This document shows, piece after piece, positions 24,301 through 36,928 of a stretch of 64,000 bases of DNA. Position 1 is the first letter of the stretch. Each line of letters starts with the position of its first letter. The stretch lies in assembly GCF_011386835.1 (NCBI RefSeq), contig NC_088795.1, positions 14,117,441-14,181,440 of the forward strand, in the 5' to 3' direction. Under the pieces are notes generated by a model that saw only the letters and a list, made by a program, of their open reading frames with translations, made no database searches and was not told the origin of the DNA. The position numbers were made by a program, and so were the translations under genes. The DNA is from Chrysemys picta bellii. Lineage: Eukaryota; Chordata; Testudines; Emydidae.

Positions 24301-24460
24301 CTTCCCAAACTGAAACAGGGGCAAGGATAAAAATGATTACCAACCTTCCCAAATTCTCTCTCTCTCAGATGGGGTTCTTCTGCTGAGATTTACTGTCCAG
24401 GCAGAGGTGAAGTGAGGCATGCAACAGCTTCTAAGCTCCAGGACTCTGCAGTAGTAAAGA

Positions 24461-24582
24461 TAGGGCGACCAGACAGTGTGAAAAATCGGGACGGTGGTGG
24501 GAGGGAGTAATAGGAGCCTATATAAGAAAAAGCCCCAAATATCTGGACTTTCTCTATAAAATCGGGACATCTGGTCACCCTA
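24461..24582. mobile_element. hAT-type MITE, second copy, with 8-bp TSD
   Basis: TAGGGCGACCAGA and TCTGGTCACCCTA terminal inverted repeats, with flanking direct repeats AGTAAAGA (24,453-24,460 and 24,583-24,590). The internal text ('taggagcctatataagaaaa') matches the copy at 5,954 in the same orientation. Confidence 0.88.
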
Positions 24583-24590
24583 AGTAAAGA

Positions 24591-25129
24591 CTGTGGTTCA
24601 TCAGAAGAATGAGGAAACAGGAAACCAGCAGCAGAAAGAACATCATAATTGTGATGACCAGAAGGCTGAAGTTGCCACGTGACGTAAAATCCCGCTCCAT
24701 CAGCAATGCTTGGGATCATGACATGGCATCTGCTTTCTTCACCTGTGTATCTCCTAAATTGCTCAGGAGCAGTGCTCTCCTCCTGTAGTCCTTATGAATG
24801 CTGCATAAGGGGAGACTGATTGGCCTGCTGTAAAACCAGAAAAGCAACTGCAGTCAGTAGCAGGAGGGTACACAGGATTTGTGGGGTTAAGGAGAGGCTG
24901 CAGCAGCCTTTATGCAGAATTCCCAGCCCTTCTTGGTGCTGCCTGTCCTCTTCATCATTCCTCCAGTCTCAGATGAGAGAAAACCGTCTAAAAAGAGACA
25001 GAGGTTAGTCGAGTCACTTAACGCGCTGCGGGAAGGTAATCAGATCCTACGGTGATGAGGGTGGTGTTATAATCTAGATCAAATAGAACTTTAACTTTGT
25101 GTCCCCTTTTAATAAACTAACTTCTGAAG
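24591..25129. other. no gene seen
   Basis: Unique DNA. Frames 24,337-24,719 (minus) and 24,820-25,008 (plus) lack motifs and partly run through the MITE. Confidence 0.35.
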
Positions 25130-25907
25130 TTAAGCCCTCTCTGGCTCAATCCATCCAACAGGGCCCCTCATGATGCCCTCAGTTGGGGTCTGGCTACCTG
25201 ACAAAAGTTCCTGCTCTGGGATGGAGCAACGTCCCATCCTCCCTGGAGACTCTTTGCCTTCACTTGATTCCTCAGTGACCCCAGCTCTCCCGCTAAGCTG
25301 CTACTCTTGAACTCAGTTCACTAACCCCAACTCTTCAGCTGAGACAGTCTCAGTTCAGGCCCCTTCCTGGGGTAATAGTTCAGATACAGCCCTTCCCTGG
25401 GCCTGTTTAAACTCCCTAGCCTGTTTAAACTTCCCCAATGGCTATTTGGAGGAGTGTAGGGGGGGGGAAGAGCCTGGGCTGGCCCACCCACTACTCCAGG
25501 TCCAGACCCAGGGACCTCTAAGTAGTAGCCATGTGCCACATCCCTTTAACTAACTGCCTTTCCCTGGGCCACTTCCCTGGGGCCCCTGTCTTACTCAAGT
25601 CCTGGCAGGCAGGCAGCTAGCTGCACCTTCACCTTCCTTGCTCCCCCAGACCCTGACAACAACTGCTCTGTCCAGTCCTACAGCCAGCCAGGAGTACAAA
25701 CTGAACTCATGTTGGACCTGCAGCTCCTTTTATAGGAGTCTGCTGGACCCTGGTTGGCTGCTTCCCTGCAGCTTCTTTATGATTGGCTGCGACCCACACA
25801 GCCGCTCTAGGCAGCTTGGAGGACCCACCTCCACTGCTCTTTTCTGGGGGCAATAGGACTGCGAGGCCTCCAACAGGGGGCCTCCGGGCCTAATGCACCC
25901 AGTCACA
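25130..25907 (-). mobile_element. LTR-like unit, minus strand
   Basis: On the minus strand it begins TGTGACTGGG and carries a TATA box (CTCCTATAAAAGG near 25,730). It ends near 25,130, where TGAAG (25,125-25,129) nearly matches AGAAG after the other end (25,908-25,912). Total length is about 780 bases. No coding internal region is present, so it would be a solo LTR. I found no polyadenylation signal inside the unit, and the lower boundary is uncertain. Confidence 0.45.
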
Positions 25908-25912
25908 AGAAG

Positions 25913-26444
25913 TCACTTCCTTTACCTGTTCCAAGTAGCTCTGTAGCTTCTTGCCATTCAAACAAGCAGCATAGATGTCAAATGCTCCTTCTCAATCACG
26001 TTCAGACCCACAAGTAAAGCACCTCATGGAGCATCCATAGAAGATTTGTTTACTTAGATTTGTTACTGGAAGAAATTAACTGCCAAAAACAATTCCTCTT
26101 TCCCACATAAGTGATTATAACTTGAAATACTATCATTTTAAACCTAGATATTCATTTAGCCTAAAAACTGATTTTGCATTATTATGCACCATATTAACTC
26201 AATTTTTAAAATACTGTCCCTACTCAATGATCTAAAGCCCCCCAAAATCATTTCCAAAAGTCCCTGTCTCAAGAGCCACACAGAGACCTGAGCCAAGAAG
26301 AAGAAGAGCACAGTCATTGTTACCTATATAGTAGGGAATTTGATAAAGAATCTGGATTTGCCATGACATCTGTCACTGGGGCTTTCTTCGATTATTTTAA
26401 ATTATTGTACATCATTTTTCATATCTGCATAGTTCTTAGAGGTT
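25913..26444. other. no gene seen
   Basis: Unique AT-rich DNA. Confidence 0.35.
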
Positions 26445-26690
26445 CCAACCAGGATTGGAGCTCCATTGTACTAGGCAGTGTGCATACACATTGTGAGAGA
26501 CAGGCCCTGCCCCAAAGAGCTTACGTCTCAACAGACAAAAGGCAGGAGAGAAAACACAGAGTGAAATTACTTGCCCAAGATCACACAGCAGGTCAATGGC
26601 AGAGTAAGGAATACAACCCTGGTTTCCTAAGTGCCAGTTCAGTGCCCCATCTTGTAGGCCACACTGTTTTCTATAGGTAACTCTCCTACC
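26445..26690 (-). repeat. MIR/CORE-like SINE, minus orientation
   Basis: Contains 'caggccctgccccaaagagc', 'cttgcccaagatcacacagc' and 'caggtcaatggcagagt', the reversed body of the SINE family seen at 222 and 44,925. A degenerate CTGA/CAGA tetranucleotide run follows at 26,700-26,728. Confidence 0.7.
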
Positions 26691-27086
26691 AAGTAATCAG
26701 CTGACTGACTGACAGACAGACAGACAGAGTCTCTTTACCATCACATACAGAAAATTTGAATTGGTGACCTATTTATGGAGAAATCTATAGCTAAAATGTA
26801 AAAATAATCCAGTTCAGCATTAGCTCTCACTTTGTGATTGAAGAAACAAGACTGAATCAATTCAATCTGATTTGCATGATGTGTTGTATGCTTGCAGATT
26901 TTGGTATAAATGAGAGAGTTCAGCACTTATATTCTAACCTAAAATTAATTTTCCTTGTTGATCTCAATATTTTTTTGTTGCATTCAGTATATCCGGGCGC
27001 CCTCTTCATTGGGGGGCCAATCCTGCCAACACTCTTCTCCTAGAGCTGCCATTTAGAGTATTCCTTGCAAATGCTTTACCACATTA

Positions 27087-27175
27087 AGGTCTTGATTCAG
27101 CAAAGCATTTGAGCACATGCTTAAGTCCCACTGACTTCAACATATGCTTAAGTGTTTTGCTGAATAGAGATACAA
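27087..27175. mobile_element. palindromic MITE
   Basis: 'gattcagcaaagcatttgag' pairs with 'cttaagtgttttgctgaat'. The centre carries 'cccactgacttcaa'. The same family recurs at 29,075. Confidence 0.65.
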
Positions 27176-29074
27176 GTTAAGCATGTGACTTGTTTGAACC
27201 AAGGCCTAAGATTGCACTTCTCACGAAGGCAAAACTCCTACTTAAGTCACTGGGAATTTAGCCTGAGTAGAGACTCTAGGATCTGATGTTTAACATCAGT
27301 TAATTTCTATGGGTGCAGTACATGATAAAAGGATTTTATTTCTTTGTATCCAGTGCACAAATCTCCAGATGAATTTTTCCCATTGCACCTAGACTTTGCG
27401 GTCAATATCGTCCTCTGAGAAGGACCTATGTGATGTGTTTCAGCTTCTCAGGAATATTTGTACTGTCTGCTTTTGTTTGAGCCTCCAAGAACCAGAAATG
27501 TAGTGCTCTCTTTAATCTCCAGCCTCGATTACTGAAGGGAAGTCTAAATAGAACAGTATTTCTTAGTAACCTGCTACCAAGATAACGTTCTTTTATGGGC
27601 GTAATGTGATTAAACCTATTTGCTTTCAAAACTAGATTAGCAGGTCCTGTGTATTCTTCTAGTCCAATGTATTTTGGCTAGCTGTGAACACCATTCAATA
27701 TAAAGTGCAGTTAAAGCCCTTCGTAAGCACCAGGTTTCAAGAGCCTAATTCTGAGCATCTGCACACTCACTAAGAAACCTGATCCCATTCCCAGTGAAGT
27801 GAATGGCAAATTTCCCATTGACTTCAGTGGTACAAGATCAGGCCCCTCATAGAGTTCAAAGGCACTGATACTTAAAGGAGCTAAAATCCCATGCTGCTCT
27901 GCTAAAGTGGAATCACATGCAGGAACTATACAGATTTAGCTATAAGCTGATGTACTTTGTAACCAAAAGTACAGTTAGCCATTTTGAGAAGAAACTGCTC
28001 CCGGAGCATTTTGACAGCCCTATATCCTAGAGCCGTCTCTTCATTCATGTCAATTGAGGGGCTTACTATGGAGAATACAGGATTTAGATCAGCCACTTTG
28101 GTGGCTGGTCTTGTTCCATATGCCAGAAAAGCTACTTTAATTGAACATTAAGGTTGCAAGGTTAAGTACTCAGAAAACAGGAAATGCCAAAGTGACATAG
28201 GGTGTTCTTCATATTAAATCAACAAGAGCTTGTATTTAACAATTACATTGTCCTATAATAACCAGAGCCTGTTGTAAACTGCAGCATGGCAGTGTTTGAA
28301 CTGTTGTCTACAGTCCAGGATCCCACTTTCTAAAAAGGAGGACCACCATTGGTCATTGCAGCAACGCCCCACATCCTTACAAAACAATAGCAGCTAGTCC
28401 ACATACACGAGTTACATTACATACAGCAGAACACCTCAATATGGGGGACATAAGCAGGTTTCATGGAGTAGTGACTACCCTGTCTTATTTGTATGGTTGG
28501 GTGGGAGGGAAGGCCTGAAACTTACGGGAGATGTGTCCCAAAAAAACAAAAAAAAACAAACACTTTCTGCAGTACCTAAAAGGTTGAGAATCACTGCTAT
28601 ACAGCTTAATTACATGATAATATGCTATTTTTCAAATATAAGAACCTTAAAAATGTCTGCAACTTTAGGTACGCATGTGTATCATCTGTGGCTCTGTATT
28701 TGTCAGAGAAAGGGAGCCCAAGAACGTCATTTATATGAAATATCTGTGATGAACAAGGCAAGAGCTTCTGTCAGGGTACTCAGACAGGTGTGCCCTACAA
28801 GGATGTAGGAAACACTTTTTGACATTATAGTGTATTATGTGAGAAATAATGTGTGATCGTGAAATTGGACACCTATGAACAAGAGGACAGAGTTAAGGTT
28901 ATTTGTGCAACCTTACCCTTGACATTTTCTGGCTTTTGAAAGTTTTTACCATCCAATTTTAATGTTCTTTTAACAGGGCCTTTTAAAGGAATTAAGAAAA
29001 ATAAATGAATTTAAAACCTACCCTCCACCCAAACATCTTGTCTCTTGCAGGGTGAGCACTCAGTTAGTTAAGGA
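27176..29074. other. no gene seen
   Basis: Unique DNA. A weak palindromic repeat is at 27,740-27,846 ('cccattgacttcagtgg', 'caagatcaggcccc'). An A-rich stretch is at 28,540-28,560. Confidence 0.35.
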
Positions 29075-29312
29075 CTCCTTCAGGCCACAGTCCCAAACAC
29101 TTAAGTATATATAACTTTAACTTAAAGCATGTACTTAAGCATTGTGCTTAAGAGCCATTGAAGTCAGTGAGACTTAAGTGCTTTGCTGAATCAGGGCCTG
29201 ACTGAGGCAGGGTCACAGAGGCCCCCCTCCTCATATAGGGTCTGAGTCAAGGACCGTTGAAGTCAATGGAAAGATTCTCATTGATTTCAGTGGGTTTTGG
29301 GTCCAACAGTCA
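29075..29312. mobile_element. two adjacent palindromic MITE fragments
   Basis: First: 'aacacttaagtatat' against 'cttaagtgctttgctgaatc' (to 29,203). Second: 'gggtctgagtcaagg' against 'gggttttgggtcc', with core 'gttgaagtcaatgg' (29,236-29,312). Confidence 0.5.
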
Positions 29313-29837
29313 CTGCACCAGGGAACATGCTCTTTCACCACAACCTTCCATTAATTTTTTCAGTATACAGCTGAAGTTAGCAATGTACATATGGGTCGCC
29401 CAACCTTAATTCAGAACATTGTGCTGTTCATACTAGTGGTATTATTAATAAGAGTGCTGCTTGTATGTCTGAAGAGCAATTTATGAAAGCTCATAACTAT
29501 GACACCAGTTTTTAGTGGAATGCTCTAAGCATTGCTCCTCTGAGGGTTATATCCGGGCCCTATTTGAACTGTCTAACAACAACCATTTTGTAGAGCTGTT
29601 CAACATAATGTCATTGGGAGGGAGGGGGGCTTAGGTAATTGGAAAAAATATTTTTCCCATTGTCCTTTTACCCGTAAACAGCTGATCCGCTCTGGTTCAG
29701 AATTCCAGAAATTCAGCTTTGAATAGAAATTAGGGCTGGAAAGGTTTTTTAGCCCAACAGGTGAAAGTTTCAGAAAGCTATGAAGACGTTAGAAAGGACA
29801 CACTCAGGCAAACTTAACTTAAATTTAAGATTTAAGG

Positions 29838-29942
29838 TTGGGATTTCCAAAGGAGCCTAAGGTAGTTAGGCACCAAACTCCCATTGAATTTCAATGGGGC
29901 TTGGGATTGCCTGTCTGTGTCTCCTTTGAAAATCTAAGCATT
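29838..29942. mobile_element. palindromic MITE
   Basis: Arms 'gggatttccaaaggagcc' and 'tctcctttgaaaatct' are inverted around 'cccattgaatttcaatgggg'. Confidence 0.65.
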
Positions 29943-31486
29943 TGTTTAATTTAAATTTTGAGAGACGGATATCCATGTTGTTTTAGTGTTTTCAGCTTCC
30001 TTTGAAAAGCAAATCAATAAAAGAAATTTGAATATAGTAATAATTTAAAAGGGGTGAACTAGATGTCTCAGGAGCACGGCACTAGTCACTCTCTATTGGC
30101 TGTTCAGTAACATGTTGGGAGATGAGTTGATGACCTTATTCCAGTTGCTAGCAGACAAACATTCACATCACCAAACACCACTTGGTAGCAATCTCAGAAG
30201 AGACAGAAGAATTAAATGAAGAATAAATTATCCTCTCATACATAGAGGTGGTCCTTCCAGGATAGGAGTATGGCCCCATTATTACAAGGGTCTGGGACAG
30301 CTGGCATTGCTACTGACTCTTGTTGACCCCATTCAGTGCTGATATTGAGGACTTTGGTCTGTAGCACTATCATCCTGGGCACCTTTCATACTCTCTAAAC
30401 TGACTTTTAAAAATGGCTTGCAGCAAAGTTCACACACTATGGGTTTGTGTAACTCACATCCATTCAGAACACAGGCAGCCCCAGTGAAGGACTATTTTCT
30501 TCAGTAATTTACTCTCAGTGAATGCTTCAGTACTGCAGGGCTCCCAACGCTGAACGTTTTAAAAAATTTCAGCCAGAGCATATTCATCTACTACATGTGC
30601 TGCAATAACTAGGGATAACAGATGATTTAAGGAAGGCACCCTATCTATAAGTCTGAGTTTTTTGACTTTCTGTCTGTAGGGGATTTAAACCAGACCCATT
30701 TATTTTTATGGATATATGTTCTAGGTCAAGAAATATGCTATGTAAGAGCTTGCAAGTAATCACCTCAAACATTTTACAACTCTTACGGAAGTGAAACAGT
30801 GATTGGGTGAATTTACCTCATGTGTGGTAATAAATATGATTAATTATTAAACAAATCAGAGGGTAGTAATAAAAGATACGGTGTCATCGTGGGTGTAAAA
30901 GGAGTGTACTGAGACTTAAGCCTTTGCTTGTGTAAATGTTGGCCTGCTATACCCCGGCTGATCTCTGGAGTGTGGCATTCTGACCCTATGCTGAAATAAA
31001 CCTGTTCCTTGGATTTGAACTCAAAGTTAGCAGTGGTTTTGTCTCTACAATACGCAGTGGTTGTCTGCTTTGCTAGGTTTATGTTGTAACCTGTGGGCCT
31101 GGTTGGTGGCCTGAAATATCCTTGCAAATACCTTTATATTTGTTAAATAAAAGATCTGCTTGCCAGATTCTATATGTTGGGAAGAATAAAGCCTTTTTCC
31201 TGTTGCTTCTGTAGTGAGATTAAAATCACCTTTTGGAAACATTGCACCAGAGAGAGTGGAATGGTGCAAAAATTGCTTTGACCTCCTTGCAGAGTTTAAT
31301 AGTGTGAAAAAAAGGCAAAGAGCTTGTAAACTCTTCAGAGCAGGGATGGTGGCAATACTAGTTGTAAAATTTAGGTGGGGCATAACAACTTACCTTATCT
31401 ATTACTGGTACTTGGGAAAACGCCTCCTACTGTGCTGTGGCTAGAAGACTGTTCAGTGAAGAGAAGCCATATGATTATTAGCAGAG
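29943..31486. other. no gene; possible LTR fragment near 30.9-31.2 kb
   Basis: The text around 30,990-31,060 ('gctgaaataaacctgttcc', 'ggttttgtctctacaatacg') looks like a polyadenylation signal and U5 of an LTR element, but ends and TSDs are not visible. A cluster of minus frames (30,840-31,383) has no recognised domain. Confidence 0.3.
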
Positions 31487-31650
31487 CTGTAGCCAGGTTG
31501 GTCCCAGGATATTAGAGAAAAGGTGGTGAGCAAATATCTTTTATTGGAGCTTAGAAGAGCTCTGTGGAGCTGGAAATCTTGTCTCTTTCACCAACCAAAG
31601 TTGGTCCAATAAACGATACTACCTCACCATGTTGTCTCTAATATTATTAT
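31487..31650. mobile_element. two Penelope-like tails, inverted, 3' ends outward
   Basis: Left copy is minus ('ggttggtcccaggatattag', 31,497-31,546, then 'atcttttattgga'). Right copy is plus ('agaagagctctgtggagct', then 'gttggtccaataaacgat', ending 'ttgtctctaatatta'). The 'ttggtccaataaa' and 'ttttattgga' segments face each other. Both are 5' truncated. Confidence 0.65.
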
Positions 31651-32514
31651 TACTATTTCTGAAGTCCTGCTTCTGCAGCTTTGGAGCCTGCTACTGGAAT
31701 GTGCCATACAATACGCAACCTGGGGCACCAGAGAATTTACCCACACATTAATAATTGCATCATCTACCATCCTGTTAAATGATCAACTGGAAAAGGCACA
31801 TGGACATGGAATTAGAATGAAAGCCAGGTGAAACACAGAAATACAGCGAATCAGGAATGTGGCTTTTTGTAGGCTTGCTAAAGCGCTATGTCCACTTACA
31901 GCAGTGTATAAAGTAACCAGTTTTGTATACTGTACGTTTTATCCCCCTGCTGCAGCGCTAGAGGAAGAGGCACCAAACCAGGCTTTGGTCATCGAGCCAA
32001 AAACATAGGTCTTTGTTAAAATAAAGGGTGTTTATTTATATGCCAAAGAGCATCAGAGGACAGGACACTGAAACACACACTTCCTCCACCCACAACTATC
32101 AGGATACCGAAACAAATACCCATGCTGCTAATAAATAAAACCTGAGAGGAGTGAAAAGAACAGAGCAGGCCAACTCTCTTAGGTATCTTTAGGTTTTTAA
32201 ACTGTGCTGCCTCCTTTCTCTGCCCTCTCATAACAAATGAATGTAGCAAGCAGTTCAGTACAGGGGTTCTTGGTACTTTCTTACTCTCCATTGTCCCAGG
32301 AAGGGGAAAGGTAACAGGACTTTAACCTCAGCCTGCTCTCAAATTCAAACCCACATTACCAATATGATCAAGGTGGAGAGACTGCAGCATATTAAATAGA
32401 TGGGTGGGTTTGTATATCAGGAAGATTTATTCCTTTGCCCAGTTTCCTTTCAAATCATCATCAAGATGCTGACTTTCCCTCTCAGCCTCTTCCTCAGGTC
32501 AGAACACTTCTTAG
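31651..32514. other. no gene seen
   Basis: Unique DNA. The 32,016-32,291 minus frame shows no known domain. Confidence 0.35.
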
Positions 32515-32655
32515 CATCCCGGACAGAATGTGGCTCTTTGGGGCTGGGACCAGGCCTTCATAAGATTTTATACAGCACCTTGTACAATGAGTCCTTGATG
32601 CTGACTTGGTCCTCTGGTCGCCACTTAATTACAGTATGAATAATAAATAATAGTC
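32515..32655 (+). repeat. SINE/LINE 3' tail ending in AATAATAA
   Basis: 'ttatacagcaccttgtacaa' and 'ctctggtcgccacttaatt', followed by an ATAA-rich tail. This is the common tail also seen at 43,270 and 55,730. Confidence 0.6.
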
Positions 32656-33764
32656 TTTATTAGTGAAGTAGCTACTACAGTGCAGCAACTAAGGAGAGCT
32701 TGTCTCTCTCCCAAGAAGTTGCCAAAAGCTCTTCCCTGGCTAAAACACTGAACTCTGGTCCAGCCTACATGTGATCCCGGTGGTGTTGAGAGCCAATCCA
32801 CCAACTTCACTGGTATCTTGTATAAAAAGCCTCCAATGGGCTACCCTAAATAAACAGCATTTGGGAAATCACCCTTTTACACACACACACCCACCCACCC
32901 ACCCACCCCCCGGCCAAGGAATCCTTCCATAAAGTAGATGGAGACAGGTGGTGTTGAGGGAAAAAACATGTTAACAAAAGGAAGTTCTGCTTCCCAGCCT
33001 GGAATTGGAATCCATACCTAGCCTGCTCTATTTGAGCCTTCATTGCCCTCTGGGGAAAAGTAGCTTGAATGTCAGACCACTGATATTCTCTTAGCCTGAG
33101 ACTATTTCCTTCCCTGACAGAAAAGGGGATACAAATCTATGACGTGGTGCCAAGTCCCCATATCCCAGAAAGATGATGCAATGTTGCCTTCTGCTGTAAC
33201 AATACTCAATTCTTAATGTGATTATTTACAAGTTGTACAAAGTAGCCCTGGTTTGAGGTATAGGACTCAAACTTGACAGCTTCAAAGCCAGCGAAATCCC
33301 AGATCAGAAATTATGAGCTTCCTCAAAGGATGTATTTTATCTGAACCACTGGTCACAAATAAATTTTTTGGCAAACGTCTCATCAGAATGCTGGAGATGC
33401 TCAAAGACAGCGGCAGCAGGAACTTTGGAACATATCACATGGCATTGTGATAAGGTCTCCCCCCTTTGGAACTCCACCACTCAGGTAATTATCTTTGCAG
33501 ACATGTAGATAACTCCGGGGCACTTGCACCATAGGGCAGACCAGGGAGTTGTATAGGGCCCTTAGTAAACAAAATAAAACCCTGCTGTAATAGCTACTGC
33601 ATGCTATGTAATAAACCATTTACAGAGGAATTGGCTAGGATGATGAGCATACGCTCTTGATAAACATAGTTTGAGTCTTAGGGCCGCAACATAAAGATGT
33701 GGTTCTCTCTGTTTATGAAGGCAGGGTTAAGAAGAAAGTTCATGGAGCCCTGGCTATTGGGTAA
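32656..33764. other. no gene; CCCA repeat
   Basis: A (CA)n/(CCCA)n run lies at 32,879-32,911. Otherwise unique sequence with noise frames. Confidence 0.4.
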
Positions 33765-34210
33765 GTTACATAAACAGCTATATCTGATCAGACCAATGAT
33801 TCTCCTAATCTCTTGTCTCAGACAGGCCTATGCCAGATATTGAAAAGAAAGGTGCAAAACTCCCATTACAGACTGTTACACAATAACATGTCCCTGGGAA
33901 AGTTTCTTCCTTAACCATTAATTCCCTGGGGTTAACTAAAGGCCTGAAGTTTGTAAGTTGTCATCCCCTACACATAATACCTTAGCTGATTTAACTACAG
34001 ATATTAATGTAAATGTTATGCCTTTTTTCCCATCTAATGCAGCTTTACCTCTTGTAGTAGTAACACACGCTCTATTATTCATTGTGTACAAAAGTGTTTC
34101 TTTTGCTTGGCTTTAAATGTATTGCCTCTTAACATCACTGGGTGCCCTCTTCTGGTCTTATGAGAAAATGTAAGTGGTGCACCTAAGGTTTTCTATACAT
34201 TTGGTATTGT
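33765..34210 (-). mobile_element. old CR1 LINE, minus strand
   Basis: Strongly diverged. Visible are 'tgatcagaccaatgattctc', 'aggcctatgccagatattg', 'aaagtgtttcttttgcttgg' and 'ggtgccctcttctggtctta', the reversed 3' end of CR1. It is much more decayed than the other copies. Confidence 0.6.
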
Positions 34211-36734
34211 ATTTACCTTTACTATGTTGCCCTTTTTGTCTGCTTTCTTAACTCATTATCTTTTTATGTTGTATATAATTTACAGTGATTTATAGAACTT
34301 CACTGTGCACTTCTTTGGGAAGAGTTTAAATCTATTACTCACTCATATGTTCTGGATCACCATTGATGGTGTTTTCCTGATGTATAGTGAAAGTAGCAGC
34401 TTTATCACCCATCTTTCTTTTTCAATCTCATACTCCTTCTTGGCTCTTTTATACAAACATGTTCTAAAGAAAACATTTAAAGGGGACACTGTCAGACAAA
34501 ATTGACCTAAAATGTAGGTTTTGTATACATAAGCTTTTGAAGATCTAAAGCGTTAAAAAAAAAAAAAAAGTTTGGTTTTGTTTAATTCCAATGGAAACAG
34601 AATTTTTAAAACAAACAGCATTCCCCTGATGTATCTGCAACCCAAAGAACATTGCCAAATTCTGCCAGCACAGGGAAATCTCAGGAGTGAAGCTGAGTAG
34701 AAAAGAGATGCAAATCAAAAGTGAAAAACTGACTAATTTAGTTTCATTGTCCAAGTTCAGATAAATGGAAAAAGTAAGCATGGCACAAATAGCAAAGAGA
34801 TGGGAAGGAATTCACTGAATTATTTCATTTAGAACAATGTAAGGCGCTATTAATGAAGGACCATACTCTCTCCTCCTGCAGAAAGGGGACAAGGGAGCCA
34901 GGAAACCGGGAGGTTCATTTTGTTTGTCCTGGCAACGCAGCCTCCAAACCCCGAGACTCTGTGGATCTGCAATCTAAGGATGGTAGGGTGCCACTGAATG
35001 TTGCCTTTAGCAGTGACTATCCCTCTCTCCTCCTATCCAAGGCAGCAAGTTCCCGACGGAGCCATACTGGTGTTGGACTCCCTACTCTCACGCTCTCCAA
35101 AGGCATAAAACAAAAATGAACACTGCTTGCTGCATAGCTGCTCAAATATGTGCTAGGCTGAGAGGGAAGCGTATCATCAAGAGTCTGCTGCTCTTCCCGC
35201 ACACTGCAGAGTTATGGCAGAGCGGCTTCCACAAGTGTGGGAGGAGAGAGAAAAGGACTCTGCAGTTCAAGCTGGTCCACAAGCTCAAGAATTCATCCCA
35301 AGTTTGAAGAGATGAGAGAGCCAACTCAGATCAGCAGAGAAAGGCCCATTCCTGTGTGTGTGTGCGGGGGGGAGGAGGGGAAAGGGCTGACTCCAGCAGA
35401 AGACCAGGATCCCATGCTAGGGAGCTAATCATGTATAGGCAGCAGCTGGAGATACCACACTGGGGGCCCAACATAGTGGCAGCTTGATCCACAGATGATC
35501 CAAGCTGAGACAGGGAGGTTGGCAGCTGGGGAGAGAGGTGGGAAGAAACTAAATGCCTGTGTGGTGAGGCTGGAAAGCCAACCAGCGGGTGTTATGGGGA
35601 AAGGTGGCTTGGTTGGACAGGGTTTGTCAAGCAGGAATCCCCTCACCACAAGCCTGCAGCCAGATACCCTCACGTGCTAAAACCTTCCCTGGCCCTGCCC
35701 TGAAACACACTGGCCTTCCTTCCCAGAACCGAGGGGCTCTGCAGCTTCTAGGCATCATTGGCAACCAAGTTCAAAGGGATTGTACAGGTGTAACCAAGAA
35801 GAGAATTTGGCCCAATCTATCTATGGTCTCAACCACCTATAGATGCTTCTTTGGCTATTGGTCACAGCAATCACACATACTGCAGAAGGCCACACACACA
35901 CAGAAAAGACAAAGTGAGCACCTGGACTCAAATACATCAACTTCCAGAAAGCAAAATAGCTAACGCCACATCAGACAGCCAACATAACAGAAATAAAAGC
36001 ACGGTCTGAAATAAAAAAAAATTCATAGAACTGGTATCTGCTGCCTTAAAAAATAATAAACTTGAGACTTTCCTTCAACATTTACGTAGCAATAGGACAC
36101 CATTGCCCTGAGACAACATTCTGTTCTGCTTGCTTTGCAAGACTCGAATAGGACACCATCGAATATTGATATATGTGGAGGGACAGCATGTTTTGGTATA
36201 GCACATGCATGAAAATAGTGATGCTGTCAAAGGGCACGCCTTTGTTCTTTTGCTTACAAAGCGCCAGAATAAAATATTTCCTTTGGAGAATCTCGCACAT
36301 CGTTTCATTAAGATAAACACACTCTGATCATCTACATCTGTCAGAGCCCTGAGATCCCTGCATTCCCTCCCACCCTCATAGTCCCACATCCCAGCTCCCA
36401 TGCTTCCACCACGGGAGAGGACTTCCTTCAGGGCACCTCGCCAGCTCTTCGCTGTGGAGCAGCTTGAGACTCACCCTCCCCTGTGGGGCTGAGGGCATGG
36501 ACAGCCCTTCAGTAAACAAAAAAAGACACGATTCTTCTTTTATTTTCAATTAATGCATTGCTAGAGGAAGGCAGTCTGGGATAGGAAAGACCTCTATACC
36601 CCCCTCTCCCTCAATAAAGGATACAGCACAGGCAGCAGCAATAGAGATTTCAACACTAGCGATGTCCTTAGGCTTATTTGGCAACAACTCTAGCCAACCC
36701 TCTCCCCAGTCTAGTTAACCCCATTCCTTCCTCC
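34211..36734. other. no gene seen
   Basis: Unique DNA with an A run at 34,556-34,569 and a GT/G-rich patch at 35,356-35,380. Overlapping frames on both strands at 34,853-35,963 show no conserved motif and no pair of credible splice sites. Confidence 0.35.
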
Positions 36735-36870
36735 CATTTATTAGTAGTATTTAATATGTGCAATACGGTAACACCCAGAAGGCCCATCAGGATGGGGTCC
36801 CGTTGTGCTGGGTGCTAAACAAACAGCAAAGTGGAGTGGCTCTGCATGGGGCAGATACCTCTGGGTCACC
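36735..36870 (-). repeat. SINE/LINE tail, minus orientation
   Basis: 'gaaggcccatcaggatgggg' and 'cccgttgtgctgggtgcta' match the reversed tail family. Confidence 0.6.
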
Positions 36871-36901
36871 CTGCCCAATACAAAATCCATCACATACAAC
36901 A

Positions 36902-36928
36902 TACATACGTACGTACGTACGTATGTAT
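36902..36928. repeat. (ACGT)n-type tetranucleotide repeat
   Basis: Alternating ACGT/ATGT/ATAC units, self-complementary. Confidence 0.85.
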
